Origin: Desulfobacter sp.
GTDB taxonomy: Bacteria > Desulfobacterota > Desulfobacteria > Desulfobacterales > Desulfobacteraceae
DNA length: 64,000 nucleotides
NCBI GenBank assembly: GCA_028768545.1
Contig: CP054838.1
Span: 4,399,001-4,463,000 of the forward strand
Reading direction: 5' to 3'
Shown here: in pieces, positions 33,698-43,734 of the stretch
Position numbering within the stretch: the stretch's first letter is position 1
How the letters are laid out: every line of letters starts with the position of its first letter
Program-made: the position numbers and the translations under genes
The notes under the pieces: generated by a model
Seen by the model: the letters and a program-made list of their open reading frames with translations, nothing else
What the model was told of the DNA's origin: nothing
The model's database searches: none

Positions 33698-34359
33698 GAG
33701 GCCAGCAGGGCCTGTTTTACCGTATCAAGCCCCATGCGGTCGATCATCCGGCCCGTGCGTTCGCGCTTTGAGTGTTCCTTGTAATACGCGACCACCTTTG
33801 CCACCATGTTCTGGGCATCCGGGTCACTGAGGTTTTCAACCAGAATATCTGCCAGCCTGGGCCGTGCTGATCCGTTTCCCCCGATCATCACGGTCCAGCC
33901 TTTTGGGGTGCCGTAGAGGGAAATATCCTTGATACAATTTTCAGCGCACTGAATCTTGCATCCAGAGACCCCCATCTTCATCTTGCTGGGCAGGTTCATG
34001 CCGTGGTAAATCTGGTCAAGTGCCATTCCCATTTCAAGGCTGTCCTGGTTTGCCAGCCGGCAGTACTGGATGCCCGGGCAGACCTTGATGCTTCTCACAC
34101 AAAGCCCTGTGGCATGCCCCGGATCCATGCCAAGATCCTTCCATACCCCGTCCACCTGGTCTTCTTCAATACCGATGATGGCAATTCTGGCGGCACTGGT
34201 AATTTTTAATTCAGAGACCTTGTATTTATCTGCCACATCAGCCAGGGTACGAAGGGTATCAGGTTTTACCACACCGCAGGGCATATGCGGGGCAATGGCA
34301 TAGGAGGGATCATTTTTCCCCCGCTGACGAATCACCCCTTTTTCTCCATCCTTAAGCAT
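33694..34359 (-). CDS. Small siroheme/[4Fe-4S] sulfite-nitrite reductase-like protein
   Basis: 221 residues, about the size of the low-molecular-weight assimilatory-type sulfite reductase of Desulfovibrio. It has a ferredoxin-like half (residues about 15-75) and a siroheme-FeS half with CVRSIKVCPGIQYC (about 87-100) and the cluster-siroheme motif GCKIQCAENC (about 129-138). It would reduce sulfite or nitrite, or serve in siroheme-linked redox chemistry. Monocistronic; the ribosome site AAGGAGAAC precedes ATG. Physiological role of the family is unsettled. Confidence 0.85.
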   Translation of the reverse strand: MLKDGEKGVIRQRGKNDPSYAIAPHMPCGVVKPDTLRTLADVADKYKVSELKITSAARIAIIGIEEDQVDGVWKDLGMDPGHATGLCVRSIKVCPGIQYCRLANQDSLEMGMALDQIYHGMNLPSKMKMGVSGCKIQCAENCIKDISLYGTPKGWTVMIGGNGSARPRLADILVENLSDPDAQNMVAKVVAYYKEHSKRERTGRMIDRMGLDTVKQALLAS

Positions 34360-34487
34360 TATGTTCTCCTTGAAATTCTCTTTATTTCAGGTTCTTCATC
34401 CTGTTATCCTATGCTTGTATTATTGATAAAAACAGATGTCAATGCCATCCTTGCCTTCCCCGGGGCAATGGTGTATGAACCTATGCC

Positions 34488-35444
34488 ATGGACGCCTGTA
34501 AAAAAAATCAAGACCAGGCCACGATGCTGGCCAACCGGGTTAAAAAACGATACAAGCATTTGTACAAAAGATATAAACGCCAAGGACTTGAGGTCTTTCG
34601 CCTCTATGACTGGGATATCCCTGAAATAAGGGCGGTGGTGGACTGGTATGGCGGCCATCTGGTCATCGGGGAATACAGCCGGGAACAGTCAAGACCGGAC
34701 TGGCTTCCCATGATGGGAGATGCCGTGGCAAAGGCCTTGAATGTACCCCAAGAAAACCTTCACCTGAAAATCAGAAAAGCCGGCATAAAAGAGGGGACCC
34801 GGTATCAACGCATAGACACCACCGACCAGAAAATTGCCATGGGAGAAAGGGATCTTCAATTCTTCATCAACCCCAGCGATTACGTGGATACAGGCCTTTT
34901 TTCAGACCATAGAAACACAAGGCAGCGGGTAAGAAAAATGTCTAAAGGAAAAGATTTTTTAAACCTCTACTGCTATACCGGTGCCTTTACCTGTTATGCG
35001 GCCAAGGGCGGTGCCCGGTCCACCCTGTCCGTGGACCGGTCTGAAACCGCCATCACCTGGGTAAAACAAAACCTGGCCCTGAACGAATTGTCCGGGCCTG
35101 AACATTGCCAGGTCCAAAAAGACACCCTTGATTTTTTAGATCAAGCCGTCCGTGAAAACCGCTCGTTTGATCTGGCAGTGGTGGATCCTCCGTCCTATTC
35201 CACCACCAAGCGCACTGAACAGCACTTTGACATTGCAAAAGACCATGTATTGCTCCTCAACCAGGTCTTTTTGCTCATGCGGCCCAAAGCAACCTTGTTT
35301 TTCTCAACCAACCACCAGAATTTTGATTTAAAAACAGATCAGCTCAATGTGGATCAAATCAGGGAAATCACAGACCAGACCATTCCTGAAGACTATGTCA
35401 ACAAACGCAAAAAAATCCATCGATGCTGGGAGATCCAATTCTGA
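34488..35444 (+). CDS. rlmK: 23S rRNA guanine-N7 methyltransferase, RlmK type
   Basis: 318 residues. It matches the C-terminal half of E. coli RlmKL: MLANRVKKRYKHL, VFRLYDWDIPEIRAVVDWY, FINPSDYVDTGLFSDHRNTR, motif I FLNLYCYTGAFTCYAA, SVDRSETAITWVKQNL, catalytic VVDPPSY and FSTNHQNF. The m7G2069 activity is therefore encoded apart from RlmL (26186-27301). No clear ribosome site before ATG 34488. Its stop overlaps the next gene start (TGATG). Confidence 0.88.
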   Translation: MDACKKNQDQATMLANRVKKRYKHLYKRYKRQGLEVFRLYDWDIPEIRAVVDWYGGHLVIGEYSREQSRPDWLPMMGDAVAKALNVPQENLHLKIRKAGIKEGTRYQRIDTTDQKIAMGERDLQFFINPSDYVDTGLFSDHRNTRQRVRKMSKGKDFLNLYCYTGAFTCYAAKGGARSTLSVDRSETAITWVKQNLALNELSGPEHCQVQKDTLDFLDQAVRENRSFDLAVVDPPSYSTTKRTEQHFDIAKDHVLLLNQVFLLMRPKATLFFSTNHQNFDLKTDQLNVDQIREITDQTIPEDYVNKRKKIHRCWEIQF

Positions 35445-35947
35445 TGTTTGATCCCTTTGAAAAACGGGTTTCCCGGGATATCAGAAATCAACTCTGCCAA
35501 AGCTTTCTGGACGCGCTGTCCCAAAAAGACTGGACCATATTTGAAAAGACAGCCTGCCTGCTCGTCAAAACAGCCCCTGACAAAGACCATATTGATTTTA
35601 TCCATTCCAGGATGACACCCTATAAACTCGTATTTGAAAAGATTTTTCCTGTTGAAGCAGACCCCCTGAAAACCGCCTGGCTGCTCTGGGACAACGCCTT
35701 GTTTTTTGAATGCCACGAATGGGTCGAAGAGCTATGGCTCAAGGCCGGGGGCAGATCGAAAAAAGCCCTCCAGGCAATCATACGAACCAACGGGGCCCAT
35801 GCCCTTGATGAGGCCGGGCGCAGGCAGGCCGCCATATCCTCGGCCCAAAAGGCCATGGCCCTGGTCAAAGAATTTAGAGCGCAACTGCCCTCCCCCTTTC
35901 ATCCCGACGAATTGATCACCTCTTTGACCTCTCTTCTGGCAAAATAA
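35444..35947 (+). CDS. DUF309 family protein
   Basis: 167 residues from ATG 35444, which overlaps the rlmK stop (TGATG), although an in-frame start at 35423 is possible. The DUF309 motif ALFFECHEWVEELWLKAGGRSKKALQAIIRTNGAHAL is at about residues 85-120. It is a helical domain of unknown function with a conserved His-Glu pair. Translational coupling to rlmK suggests a related function, but none is known. Confidence 0.82.
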   Translation: MFDPFEKRVSRDIRNQLCQSFLDALSQKDWTIFEKTACLLVKTAPDKDHIDFIHSRMTPYKLVFEKIFPVEADPLKTAWLLWDNALFFECHEWVEELWLKAGGRSKKALQAIIRTNGAHALDEAGRRQAAISSAQKAMALVKEFRAQLPSPFHPDELITSLTSLLAK

Positions 35948-36013
35948 AATCCCAGCCTTTGATCTGGTTTGGCTATATTTTAGGTTTTCGAATACTCATA
36001 TTTTTTATAAGAT

Positions 36014-36266
36014 TTGACACCGGATTGGCTTTTGCAATAAAATGATCACCAGATCATTTATCTGAATCTAAGATCTCCTTTAATGGGAGCGTTTGCCCAA
36101 AAATATCAAATAAATTCAAAAAATGGTCATTTGACCTCTTTTGAATAATTGCTGAAGATACCCGCTATAAAGGTAAAAAAGATATCTCCATTCAAGGCGT
36201 TGCATTGATCATCATCTTTTTTTTCGCCTCTTTTTGGGTATCAAAACAGTATAACCGCTGTTTTGA
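36014..36266 (+). promoter_or_regulatory. Promoter and two palindromes before the PLP decarboxylase gene
   Basis: TTGACA (36014-36019), 18 bp, TAAAAT (36038-36043). The palindrome AAATGATC-ACCA-GATCATTT (36040-36059) covers the expected start point. Closer to the gene, TCAAAACAG (36241-36249) is inverted at 36258-36266 with an 8-bp spacer. Both could be operators or mRNA hairpins. The rest of the 380-bp gap shows nothing else. Confidence 0.5.
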
Positions 36267-36327
36267 ATATTTTTTCAACTGACCGAGGCAGAACCCCCAG
36301 GCAATTTCAAACCAAAGAGGAGGAGAC

Positions 36328-37821
36328 ATGGTGGCAGAAAAAAAGATTGACGATTGTTTGAGCACCCGGAATGGACATTTGTTTATCGAGCAATTGGATA
36401 CCATTGATATTGCAGAACAATACAAAACTCCGGTCTTTGTAATTTCAGAAAACCAGCTTCGCCGTAATATCCGCCGCTTTCAAAAAGGATTTGAATCCAA
36501 TTGGACGGACGGGCCGGTAAAGATCATGCCGGCAGCCAAAGCAAACTGGATTTTTGCAATCCAGAAAATAATTGCAAATGAAAACTGCGGCTGCGATATA
36601 TATTCTGCAGATGAATTTTCAGTTGCCCTCAAATCCGGGTTTGACCCCCGATTCATTTCCGTCAATGGTGTTCCCAAGGAAAGAGACCACATATTCAGGG
36701 CCTTAAAAGAAGGGGCAAGGATTACCATCGACGGTATTGAAGAAATGGATGCCATTGAAGATGCCGCCCAAAAATCAGACAGGGTTGCAAAGGTCAGGGT
36801 CAGGCCGGCCATGGACGGGTTCACCAAATTCAGTGATTTTGTGCCGTCAGGACCGATATCAACCGATCTTGCCGCCCTGGTCTATAAAGGCGGGCTGTCC
36901 AGGGATGCTGTGATTTCAATTGGAAAGCGAATCATGAAATCCGACCGAGTGGAGCTTGTGGGGTTTCACGAACACCATGGCCGGCATGATGCCTCCACCA
37001 GATACTGGAAAGAGCAGATGAAAGCCTATGCCAGGGAAATGGGCATTATCAGCAAGGCCTTGGGCAATTTTCAACCCCGGGAGATTAGTATCGGCGGGGG
37101 ATTTGCCTGCCCAAGAGATCCTTTTGCCTCAGAAGTTAAATTTTCCGAACCCTATGAGTATCTTTTGCTTCACATCCTATCCAAGGCCTTGACCCCTTTT
37201 CCCAAATTAAGATATCCCATCCTCTCCAAAATTCTGGAAAAAGCAGTGGTCTTCAAGCCAAAGGGGAAACCTGCCCCTTCAATTGAAAACTATGCTGCAG
37301 CTTGCTCAAAGACCCTTCAAGCTCATCTTCCTGAAAACGGTATTAATACCAAGGGGCTGATGCTCCAGGTTGAACCTGGCAGAAGCCTCCATGGAGACAC
37401 AGGTATCCATTTAACTAAAATCATGAGCATGAAACATATGGAAACCCCCATCAAGTGGAGCCAGGCAGCAGTTGATACCACTGAATTCTGGTTTACCGGA
37501 GGCAGGTACGAGCATCATGTCTATGACTATATTTTTGCAAATAAAACAGACCGGCCGCTGGTGAAAAAAATGGATATCCTGGGCAGAAGCTGTTATGGCG
37601 ACAGATTATTCCCGGCGGTCAAGGTACCTGCTGATCTCAAGACAGGAGATATTATGGCGATGTTAGACGTCGGGGCTTACCAGGAGGTTTCCATGAGTAA
37701 TTTCAATGCGATTCCCCGGCCAGGCACCCTGCTGGTAAATGAGGACAAAATTTCAGTTATCCGCCAACCAGAGACCCAAGCAGATGTGTTCCGCCGTGAC
37801 ATGATTCCTGATTATCTATAG
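36328..37821 (+). CDS. Fold-type III PLP-dependent decarboxylase (diaminopimelate/ornithine decarboxylase family)
   Basis: 497 residues, longer than LysA (about 420). PLP-binding lysine in PAAKANWIF (about residue 69), CGCDIYSADEFSVAL, GFHEHHGRH for the ring-stacking histidine, EISIGGGFACP for phosphate binding, VEPGRSLHGD, and the C-terminal GAYQEV for substrate contact. The decarboxylase cysteine is likely in GRSCYGDRL. A 60-residue insertion sits before VEPGRS. Substrate is not certain; amino acid decarboxylation is safe. Strong ribosome site GAGGAGGAGAC-ATG. Palindromes lie upstream. It is transcribed towards the damaged hydrolase fragment and IS4 copy. Confidence 0.85.
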   Translation: MVAEKKIDDCLSTRNGHLFIEQLDTIDIAEQYKTPVFVISENQLRRNIRRFQKGFESNWTDGPVKIMPAAKANWIFAIQKIIANENCGCDIYSADEFSVALKSGFDPRFISVNGVPKERDHIFRALKEGARITIDGIEEMDAIEDAAQKSDRVAKVRVRPAMDGFTKFSDFVPSGPISTDLAALVYKGGLSRDAVISIGKRIMKSDRVELVGFHEHHGRHDASTRYWKEQMKAYAREMGIISKALGNFQPREISIGGGFACPRDPFASEVKFSEPYEYLLLHILSKALTPFPKLRYPILSKILEKAVVFKPKGKPAPSIENYAAACSKTLQAHLPENGINTKGLMLQVEPGRSLHGDTGIHLTKIMSMKHMETPIKWSQAAVDTTEFWFTGGRYEHHVYDYIFANKTDRPLVKKMDILGRSCYGDRLFPAVKVPADLKTGDIMAMLDVGAYQEVSMSNFNAIPRPGTLLVNEDKISVIRQPETQADVFRRDMIPDYL

Positions 37822-37836
37822 CCAGAAAATCAGGTG

Positions 37837-38177
37837 TCATGGCAAAAGGGTGAATCCTTCCGGGGTGTACTCTGCTTTAATCTGCTCCAGCACCCCTTGG
37901 AATGCGTCCATAATCTCTTTTGAAAACCTATGGCTGGCCCAGTATTTCTGGCAGCAGGCCCCGGAGGTAAGATACTGGCAGGGCCGGGCCAAATATATTT
38001 TCCAGGGGGCAGGGTCTTTTAAAAAAAGCTTGAGCCCCACAGGGGTCAGGGGGGTGGGGTTGTCCGAGGGCATAGACGAGGTGATCCAGGCCAGGCCGTC
38101 CCCTTCTATATAAACATGAATCTTTTTGTTTTGGCTCCCCTCCTCTAGGGATTGAAAGGCAAATATCTGGAATTTCC
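37837..38177 (-). pseudogene. Alpha/beta-hydrolase fragment cut by the IS4 element
   Basis: On the minus strand the frame enters directly from the IS end at 38177: FQIFAFQSLEEGSQ, then KKIHVYIEGDGLAW, then NPTPLTPVGLKLFL and YLARPCQYL. These match the N-terminal third of a family of alpha/beta hydrolases. The start codon and signal region are lost to the IS, and the frame stops at FTLLP, before any nucleophile elbow. It is a remnant truncated at both ends. Confidence 0.75.
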
Positions 38178-39488
38178 CAGTGATGTCCGGTTAGGCTTTT
38201 GCTTGCTCAATAATTTTTTGATCTTTGACAATATTGTCCCTGTTTGAACTATGAGAGCCCTGCTCCTCGCAGCCAAACAGGTCATTTAGAATGGCGGTTC
38301 GCAGCTGCCGAACTCTTTTGATCGTGACCTTTTCGTTAAACTGTTTTTGGCAATGGATTGCCAGTAACAGGTAAGTGATAAGGCCGCCAAGAATCTGAAC
38401 CATAAGGCCGTATTCACTGCGGGCAATGAGATGATATACCTTCAGATGTTCTTTCCACCATTTGAAAAAATCCTCAATGGTCCACCGGAGTTTATAAATT
38501 GTTGCTATTTGTTCCGCTGTTAAATCATGCCTGTCAGTTGCCACATAGTATTTGACGCCAGCAATTTTATAGCCAACAACCCGAACAGGCCTTTTCGTCT
38601 GGTTTTGATTCGGAGTACCAAGTTTAACCAGTGCATCATAAAAAATGTAGCTGTCGGAAGGGGTCTCGTGGTTATCAATAATTGTTCTTGTTGTCCTGGT
38701 TTTTATACGGCAGACAAAATGTTTGCCTTGCTCCTGAAGCAGGTCAAATTCTTTATGGGATTGATATCCACGATCCATAACACCTGTTTGCCCCTTGGAA
38801 AGTATTTTGGGAACAAAAGTGCGTTCAGCGCCGTTGCCTTCAGTCAAAAAGATTTTGTTTGGGATTCCGTGATTAATGTCAAATCCGCAATGTACTTTGG
38901 CTTTTTTACTTCCTTTTCTGTAGTTCGCCCAGTGCATTGAAAGGACTGCATTTATGAGACTACCGTCAATGGAAACCAACTCTCCTAACTCGGCGTGTTC
39001 ACCCGGATGACACTCAAGAGCCTGTTTATAAAGATCCTCAAAGATAAATTGCAGTTGTTCGAGTCCCCTGTGATTGATGGCTTCACAGAAACTACTACGG
39101 CTGATACCACCGTCTGGCGCAATATTTTCTTTAGCAAAAACATTCTCCTTGAGATCCTGAATTAAATGTCGGGCAGACTTGTGCTCCTGAAGATGGAAAT
39201 AAACCAAAGCATTTATCTGGTCTTCGAATGTCATTTTTAAAGGGCGGTCTCCTCGAGATTGTAATTCCGGTGCTTTTGAAAGTGACTTTATCAGAGGGCA
39301 CCTGAAATTGTCAAAGTTCAGGGACCGTAGTTGTTTTTTAGGGACTGAGATGTGCGTCATTTGAGCTCCTTGAGTTAAATTTTCAAGGCGCACAAAAATT
39401 TTTACGCACATTTGTCAACACAAAACCGACTGTTTTTTCAATGATTTTAGATGCTTTTTATATGCAACAACCTAACCGGACACTACTG
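38178..39488 (-). mobile_element. IS4-family insertion sequence, copy 1 (1311 bp)
   Basis: Ends are an imperfect 18-bp inverted pair starting CAGTGATGTCCGGTTAGG / CAGTAGTGTCCGGTTAGG. The length equals that of copy 2 (46811-48121), in the opposite orientation. The encoded transposases differ only in the last residue. No matching target duplication flanks it (GGAATTTCC against ATTTTGAAT), so an adjacent deletion or rearrangement followed insertion. Confidence 0.93.
38191..39360 (-). CDS. IS4-family transposase (copy 1)
   Basis: 390 residues from ATG 39360, preceded by AAGGAGCTCAA; the frame extends upstream to 39411 without a ribosome site. DDE transposase with SIDGSLINAV (first Asp), VMDRGYQSHKEFD (second Asp) and the IS4 YREK signature in YKLRWTIEDFFKWWK. 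Intact. It catalyses cut-and-paste movement of the element. The C-terminus ends QAKA. Confidence 0.93.
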   Translation of the reverse strand: MTHISVPKKQLRSLNFDNFRCPLIKSLSKAPELQSRGDRPLKMTFEDQINALVYFHLQEHKSARHLIQDLKENVFAKENIAPDGGISRSSFCEAINHRGLEQLQFIFEDLYKQALECHPGEHAELGELVSIDGSLINAVLSMHWANYRKGSKKAKVHCGFDINHGIPNKIFLTEGNGAERTFVPKILSKGQTGVMDRGYQSHKEFDLLQEQGKHFVCRIKTRTTRTIIDNHETPSDSYIFYDALVKLGTPNQNQTKRPVRVVGYKIAGVKYYVATDRHDLTAEQIATIYKLRWTIEDFFKWWKEHLKVYHLIARSEYGLMVQILGGLITYLLLAIHCQKQFNEKVTIKRVRQLRTAILNDLFGCEEQGSHSSNRDNIVKDQKIIEQAKA

Positions 39489-39688
39489 ATTTTGAATAGT
39501 AGTCCCGGAATTGTTCTCTTTTTTTTTAATTCCTGCCAGAATAATTCATAGGAGGTCTGAATGGGATTCTTCATTTCAAAGGGCTGAATAGAGGACATTT
39601 TATCCGTTTTCCTTAAGATCCAATATACCCATGGCACACGAGGGTAGCGCAAATCATCCCAAAACGGATGATCGCTGATAATCATCAA
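39489..39688 (-). pseudogene. N-terminal gene fragment adjoining IS4 copy 1
   Basis: About 66 residues from ATG 39688 (IISDHPFWDDLRYPRVPWVY, then SYELFWQELKKKRTIPG) run directly into the IS end. The family was not recognised. It is probably the surviving 5' part of a gene whose remainder was deleted. The 224 bp to the next gene show nothing. Confidence 0.45.
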
Positions 39689-39912
39689 AAATTGTTTTAT
39701 AATTTTTAGCCGGATACCATCTGAGCTTGAATGATATATGAATAAGATAATTGAAAGATTCGATCATGGGCTCATCCCCAGTTTGAAATTTTGAAAGGCA
39801 GATCCAATCATCCGCCTGGTTGGAACTAAGCACTCCCGGAAAAAAAATGCACCCTAATCCTGCCTGGAAATCATTCTTTTAAAAATTGTGGGGATGCGCT
39901 ATGGACAGCTTT

Positions 39913-41922
39913 TCAGACAAAATGACATGCCACCCAATGATCCGCATCAATCATCTTGAGCAAAGGTGCTTTCTTTTCGCAGCGGTCTACTGCCTTTGGA
40001 CAGCGGGTTTTAAACCGGCAACCCCAAACAAATGAAACCTTTGAGGGCATCTCATCTGACATCAGAGGCGCATTGGATGAGGGTTTAAAGGGATCCGGGC
40101 TGGGGATCGCGTTTAAAAGCGCCCGGGTGTAGGGGTGGATGGGGGTGCGATAGAGGGTTTCACAAGGGGCGATCTCGCAGAGTTTTCCCAAGTACATGAC
40201 CGCCACCCTGTCGCATGCATTTTTGACAACCGACAGATCATGGGAGATAAAAAGCAGGGTCAGGTCATATTGTTTCCTTAAATTTTCAAGAAGGTTTAAA
40301 ATCTGAGCCTGAATTGAAACATCTATGGATGATACGGGCTCGTCAAGAATTAACAAAGAAGGTTTTGTCATCAAGGCCCGGGCAATCTGCACCCGTTGAC
40401 ATTGCCCGCCGGACAATTCACAGGGCCTTCTGTCAAAAAGGTCAGGATCAATACCTGCCTGGTCCATTATTTCCAGAACCCTTTGTTTTTTTTGGGAGGC
40501 CTTTTCCTGGGGTATCATATGAAGGGGGTGGGTGATGGCCTCTCCGATTTTTCTTCTTGGATTCAATGCTGCCACAGCATCCTGGAACACGATCTGAAAA
40601 TTGGGGCGAAGCTGTCTTAACCGCCGGTTTGAAACCTGGGTAAGATCTTCGCCCCAAAAAAGCACCCTGCCGGATGTGGGCTTGGGAAGCTGGATAATGG
40701 CCCGGGCCACAGAGGTTTTTCCGCACCCTGACTCTCCCACCAGTCCAAGGGTTTCTCCTTTAAAAATGTTAAAGCTGACATCGATGACCGCAGGCAGAAC
40801 TTTTTTACGGCTCAAGGGATAATCCACCATGAGATTTTGAACATCCAGTACAGGGGTATTGTCTTTTTTCTTATCCATTTTATTCAATACCCAATGCCGC
40901 TTGTTTTTAATGGGATCTTGTTCAGACCCTTTGCCGGGAGAGGTCAGCGGATACCAGCACGCGGTCTTGTAGGCTTTATCATCCCCGCACAAAAAAGGCG
41001 GCTTTTTTTCATGGCAAAGCTGAGCCGCACAGGCGCAACGGGGGGCAAAGCAGCATCCCCGGGGCGGGGATATAAGGTTGGGCGGCCGACCGTCTATGGG
41101 GTTCAGCTTTGAATGAACCGGGTTTTCCAGGCGCGGTAAAGACTCAAAAAGGGCGCGGGTATAGGGCATTTTCATACGGGAAAAAAATGTTTTTGCAGGG
41201 GCGGTTTCAACCAGTTTGCCTCCGTACATGACCGCAATGTCCTGGCATCTTGCCGTGGCCACACTCAGATCATGGGTGACCAGAATGACGGCCATGTTCT
41301 GTTCTTTGCCCAGCCGGTCCAGAAGGTCTAAAATTTCTGCCTGAACCGTGACATCCAGGGCGGTTGTGGGTTCATCCGCAATCAATAATTGGGGATTGCA
41401 GGCAAGGGCCATGGCAATGACCACCCGCTGGCAAAGTCCCCCGGATAATTGATGGGGATATTGATCCAGACGCATCCCGGGTTTGGGTATTCCGGCTAAG
41501 GCCATTAATTCAACTGATTTTTTCAATGCCTTTTTGCGCCCCATTCCCAGGTGGTGCACCAGGGGTTCTGCAATCTGCCTGCCGATTTTCATTACCGGAT
41601 TTAAGGCGGTCATGGGATCCTGAAAAACCATGGCGACCTGCCGGCCCCGGATTTTATTCAGCTCATTTTCAGGCAATGTGTTCAAGACGTTACCCTTGAA
41701 CATTATTTTGGATTTTTCTGAAATCACGGCCCCCTTGGGCAATAATCCCAAAATGGATTTGCATAAAATACTTTTCCCGCAGCCCGATTCCCCCACAAGT
41801 CCGAGGATTTTTCCCTTTTCCACAGAGAGGCTCACCCGGTCAACCGCATGCACCACCCCCCTTGGGGTGGGAATCTTCACCCGGAGCTGGTCAATTAAAA
41901 GCAGGGGGCTCTTTGGTTTCAA
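39913..41922 (-). CDS. Fused double ATP-binding protein of a peptide/nickel ABC transporter (OppD-OppF/NikD-NikE type)
   Basis: 669 residues holding two complete ABC ATPases. First: Walker [10 protein letters not shown] (about 44-52), signature LSGGLCQRV, Walker [14 protein letters not shown], and the Opp-type C-terminal cluster ending [14 protein letters not shown]. Second (from about 350): [32 protein letters not shown]-terminal [15 protein letters not shown]. The cysteine pairs are typical of the oligo-HPY extension. It powers import through the two permeases upstream. It overlaps the permease gene by 4 bp. Although intact, its partner genes are broken, so the transporter is probably inactive. 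Confidence 0.93.
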   Translation of the reverse strand: MKPKSPLLLIDQLRVKIPTPRGVVHAVDRVSLSVEKGKILGLVGESGCGKSILCKSILGLLPKGAVISEKSKIMFKGNVLNTLPENELNKIRGRQVAMVFQDPMTALNPVMKIGRQIAEPLVHHLGMGRKKALKKSVELMALAGIPKPGMRLDQYPHQLSGGLCQRVVIAMALACNPQLLIADEPTTALDVTVQAEILDLLDRLGKEQNMAVILVTHDLSVATARCQDIAVMYGGKLVETAPAKTFFSRMKMPYTRALFESLPRLENPVHSKLNPIDGRPPNLISPPRGCCFAPRCACAAQLCHEKKPPFLCGDDKAYKTACWYPLTSPGKGSEQDPIKNKRHWVLNKMDKKKDNTPVLDVQNLMVDYPLSRKKVLPAVIDVSFNIFKGETLGLVGESGCGKTSVARAIIQLPKPTSGRVLFWGEDLTQVSNRRLRQLRPNFQIVFQDAVAALNPRRKIGEAITHPLHMIPQEKASQKKQRVLEIMDQAGIDPDLFDRRPCELSGGQCQRVQIARALMTKPSLLILDEPVSSIDVSIQAQILNLLENLRKQYDLTLLFISHDLSVVKNACDRVAVMYLGKLCEIAPCETLYRTPIHPYTRALLNAIPSPDPFKPSSNAPLMSDEMPSKVSFVWGCRFKTRCPKAVDRCEKKAPLLKMIDADHWVACHFV

Positions 41923-42854
41923 AGCTGCCCCTCCCTGCCGTCCACAAGCCCTCTTATGGCGTCACCGATGATATTAAAACAGAGCACCGTAACAAACATA
42001 ATGCCGGCCGGTATCAAACTGACATGGGCGGCCTCGTCCAGAACTTCCTTGCCGTCTGCGATCATACCGCCCCAGCTGGGCATTGGCGGGGGAACCCCCA
42101 GGCCTAAAAATCCCAAGGTGCCTTCAGCCACGATCATATAAGAGACAACCAAAAGGGCATATATCAACAGGGGCATCATAATATTGGGCAAAATCTCTTG
42201 AACCAGGATATGAAGATCATTTTGCCCCAAAGCCCGTGCAGCCATGACAAACTCCCGTTTGGCAAAGGCCAGGGTATTGGCCCTGGCCACCCGTGTAAAT
42301 GCCGGAATCGTCAAAAAACCCAAGGCCAGTATGAGGTTCTTTAAGCTGGGGCCCAGGTGAAAGACCACGAGCAATAAAAGCACCAGGCCGGGAAAGGCCA
42401 GGATTGCATCCATGACAGACATGATAAATCCTTCCATCTTGCCTCTGTAAAACCCTGCCGCCATCCCGAGGATGCCTCCGATGATCAGCCCGACCAGGGG
42501 GGTTAACAGGCCGATGGTCAAAGACACCCGAGCACCGAAAATAAGCCGGGTAAAAATATCACGGCCCAGGGTGTCGGTTCCGAAAATATAGACGGATGGT
42601 ACGCTGAGGTATTGGCCGTTTGCATGCCGAACCGGCATCTCACAAGGGGTGCCAGGAGGCGATGTTGGATTCTCCCAGTCCATATGACCATATTCGGGCA
42701 GAGGAAAATAATCGGCAAACAAGGCGCAGCCCAATACAATAAAAACCCAGCCCATAGAAAGCCAGAACCTTGCCCCAAGCTTTTCAGACAGGGACATGGG
42801 GGCCAAAACGATGAATTTATTATTGAGGTTATCGTCTCCCATAAATTCCGTCAA
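41919..42854 (-). CDS. ABC transporter permease, OppC/DppC/NikC type
   Basis: 311 residues with an N-terminal membrane anchor, then FGTDTLGRDIFTRLIFGARVSL at the start of the permease domain, and the EAA loop AARALGQNDLHILVQEILPNIM (about 225-245). About six membrane segments. It overlaps the double ATPase gene and lies 4 bp into the damaged permease gene. Substrate class (peptide, nickel chelate or other) cannot be told from the permease. Confidence 0.93.
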   Translation of the reverse strand: MTEFMGDDNLNNKFIVLAPMSLSEKLGARFWLSMGWVFIVLGCALFADYFPLPEYGHMDWENPTSPPGTPCEMPVRHANGQYLSVPSVYIFGTDTLGRDIFTRLIFGARVSLTIGLLTPLVGLIIGGILGMAAGFYRGKMEGFIMSVMDAILAFPGLVLLLLVVFHLGPSLKNLILALGFLTIPAFTRVARANTLAFAKREFVMAARALGQNDLHILVQEILPNIMMPLLIYALLVVSYMIVAEGTLGFLGLGVPPPMPSWGGMIADGKEVLDEAAHVSLIPAGIMFVTVLCFNIIGDAIRGLVDGREGQL

Positions 42855-43734
42855 TAGGGTTGCATCCGTATTCTGGGGTCAAGAATCGAATACACGGCAT
42901 CCACGCAAAAATTTATGCCGACATAGGCCAGGGTGATAAACAGGATGCATCCTTGAACCATGAAAATATCCCTGCCGTAAATTGCGCCCACAAGAAGCCG
43001 GCCCACCCCGGGCAGGGCAAAGATGATCTCCACGATGAGGGCCCCGCCGACAAGATGTCCGATTTGAATTCCCAAGATGGTGATCAAGGTAAATGATGAG
43101 GGCTTTAAGGCATGGCTGAACAAAATTTTATAGGCGGGAATGCCCTTGGCCCGGGCCAGAAGGATATAATCTTCTTTTAAGGTGGCAATCATGTCACTTC
43201 TCAACACCCGCATTAAAGGCACCCACTCCACCAGGGCAATGCTCAATCCCGGCAGGATAAAAGACTGAATATTTTTTAAAAATCCCTGGGAGAGCGGCAC
43301 ATACCCTGTGGCCGGCAACCATCCCAGTTTTAATGAAAAAAAAATAGATGAACATGATGGACATGACAAAGACAGGGGTGGACATGAATCCAAATGCAAG
43401 TCCGGCGAGAAGATCATCAAAGCCGGAATTGGCCTTGTAGGCGCTTATTATCCCAAGGGGAACGGCCAGAAAAAGTGCAAAGAACTGGGCCACCAGCATG
43501 AGTTCAATTGTTACGGGCAGCCGTGCTAAAATCGCTTCAGCAACGACTTCCTGGGTGATGCTTGACACCCCGAGATCGCCTTGGAACACCCGTGCAACCC
43601 ATCGAAAATACCGGGCAATGATATTTTTATTCAGCCCGAGCTGCTCTTGGATTTCGCTGACCTCTTCAATGGATGCATTTTCACCTGCGATCTCATGGGC
43701 GGCATCACCCGGCAGAAGATCTATCATCAAAAAG

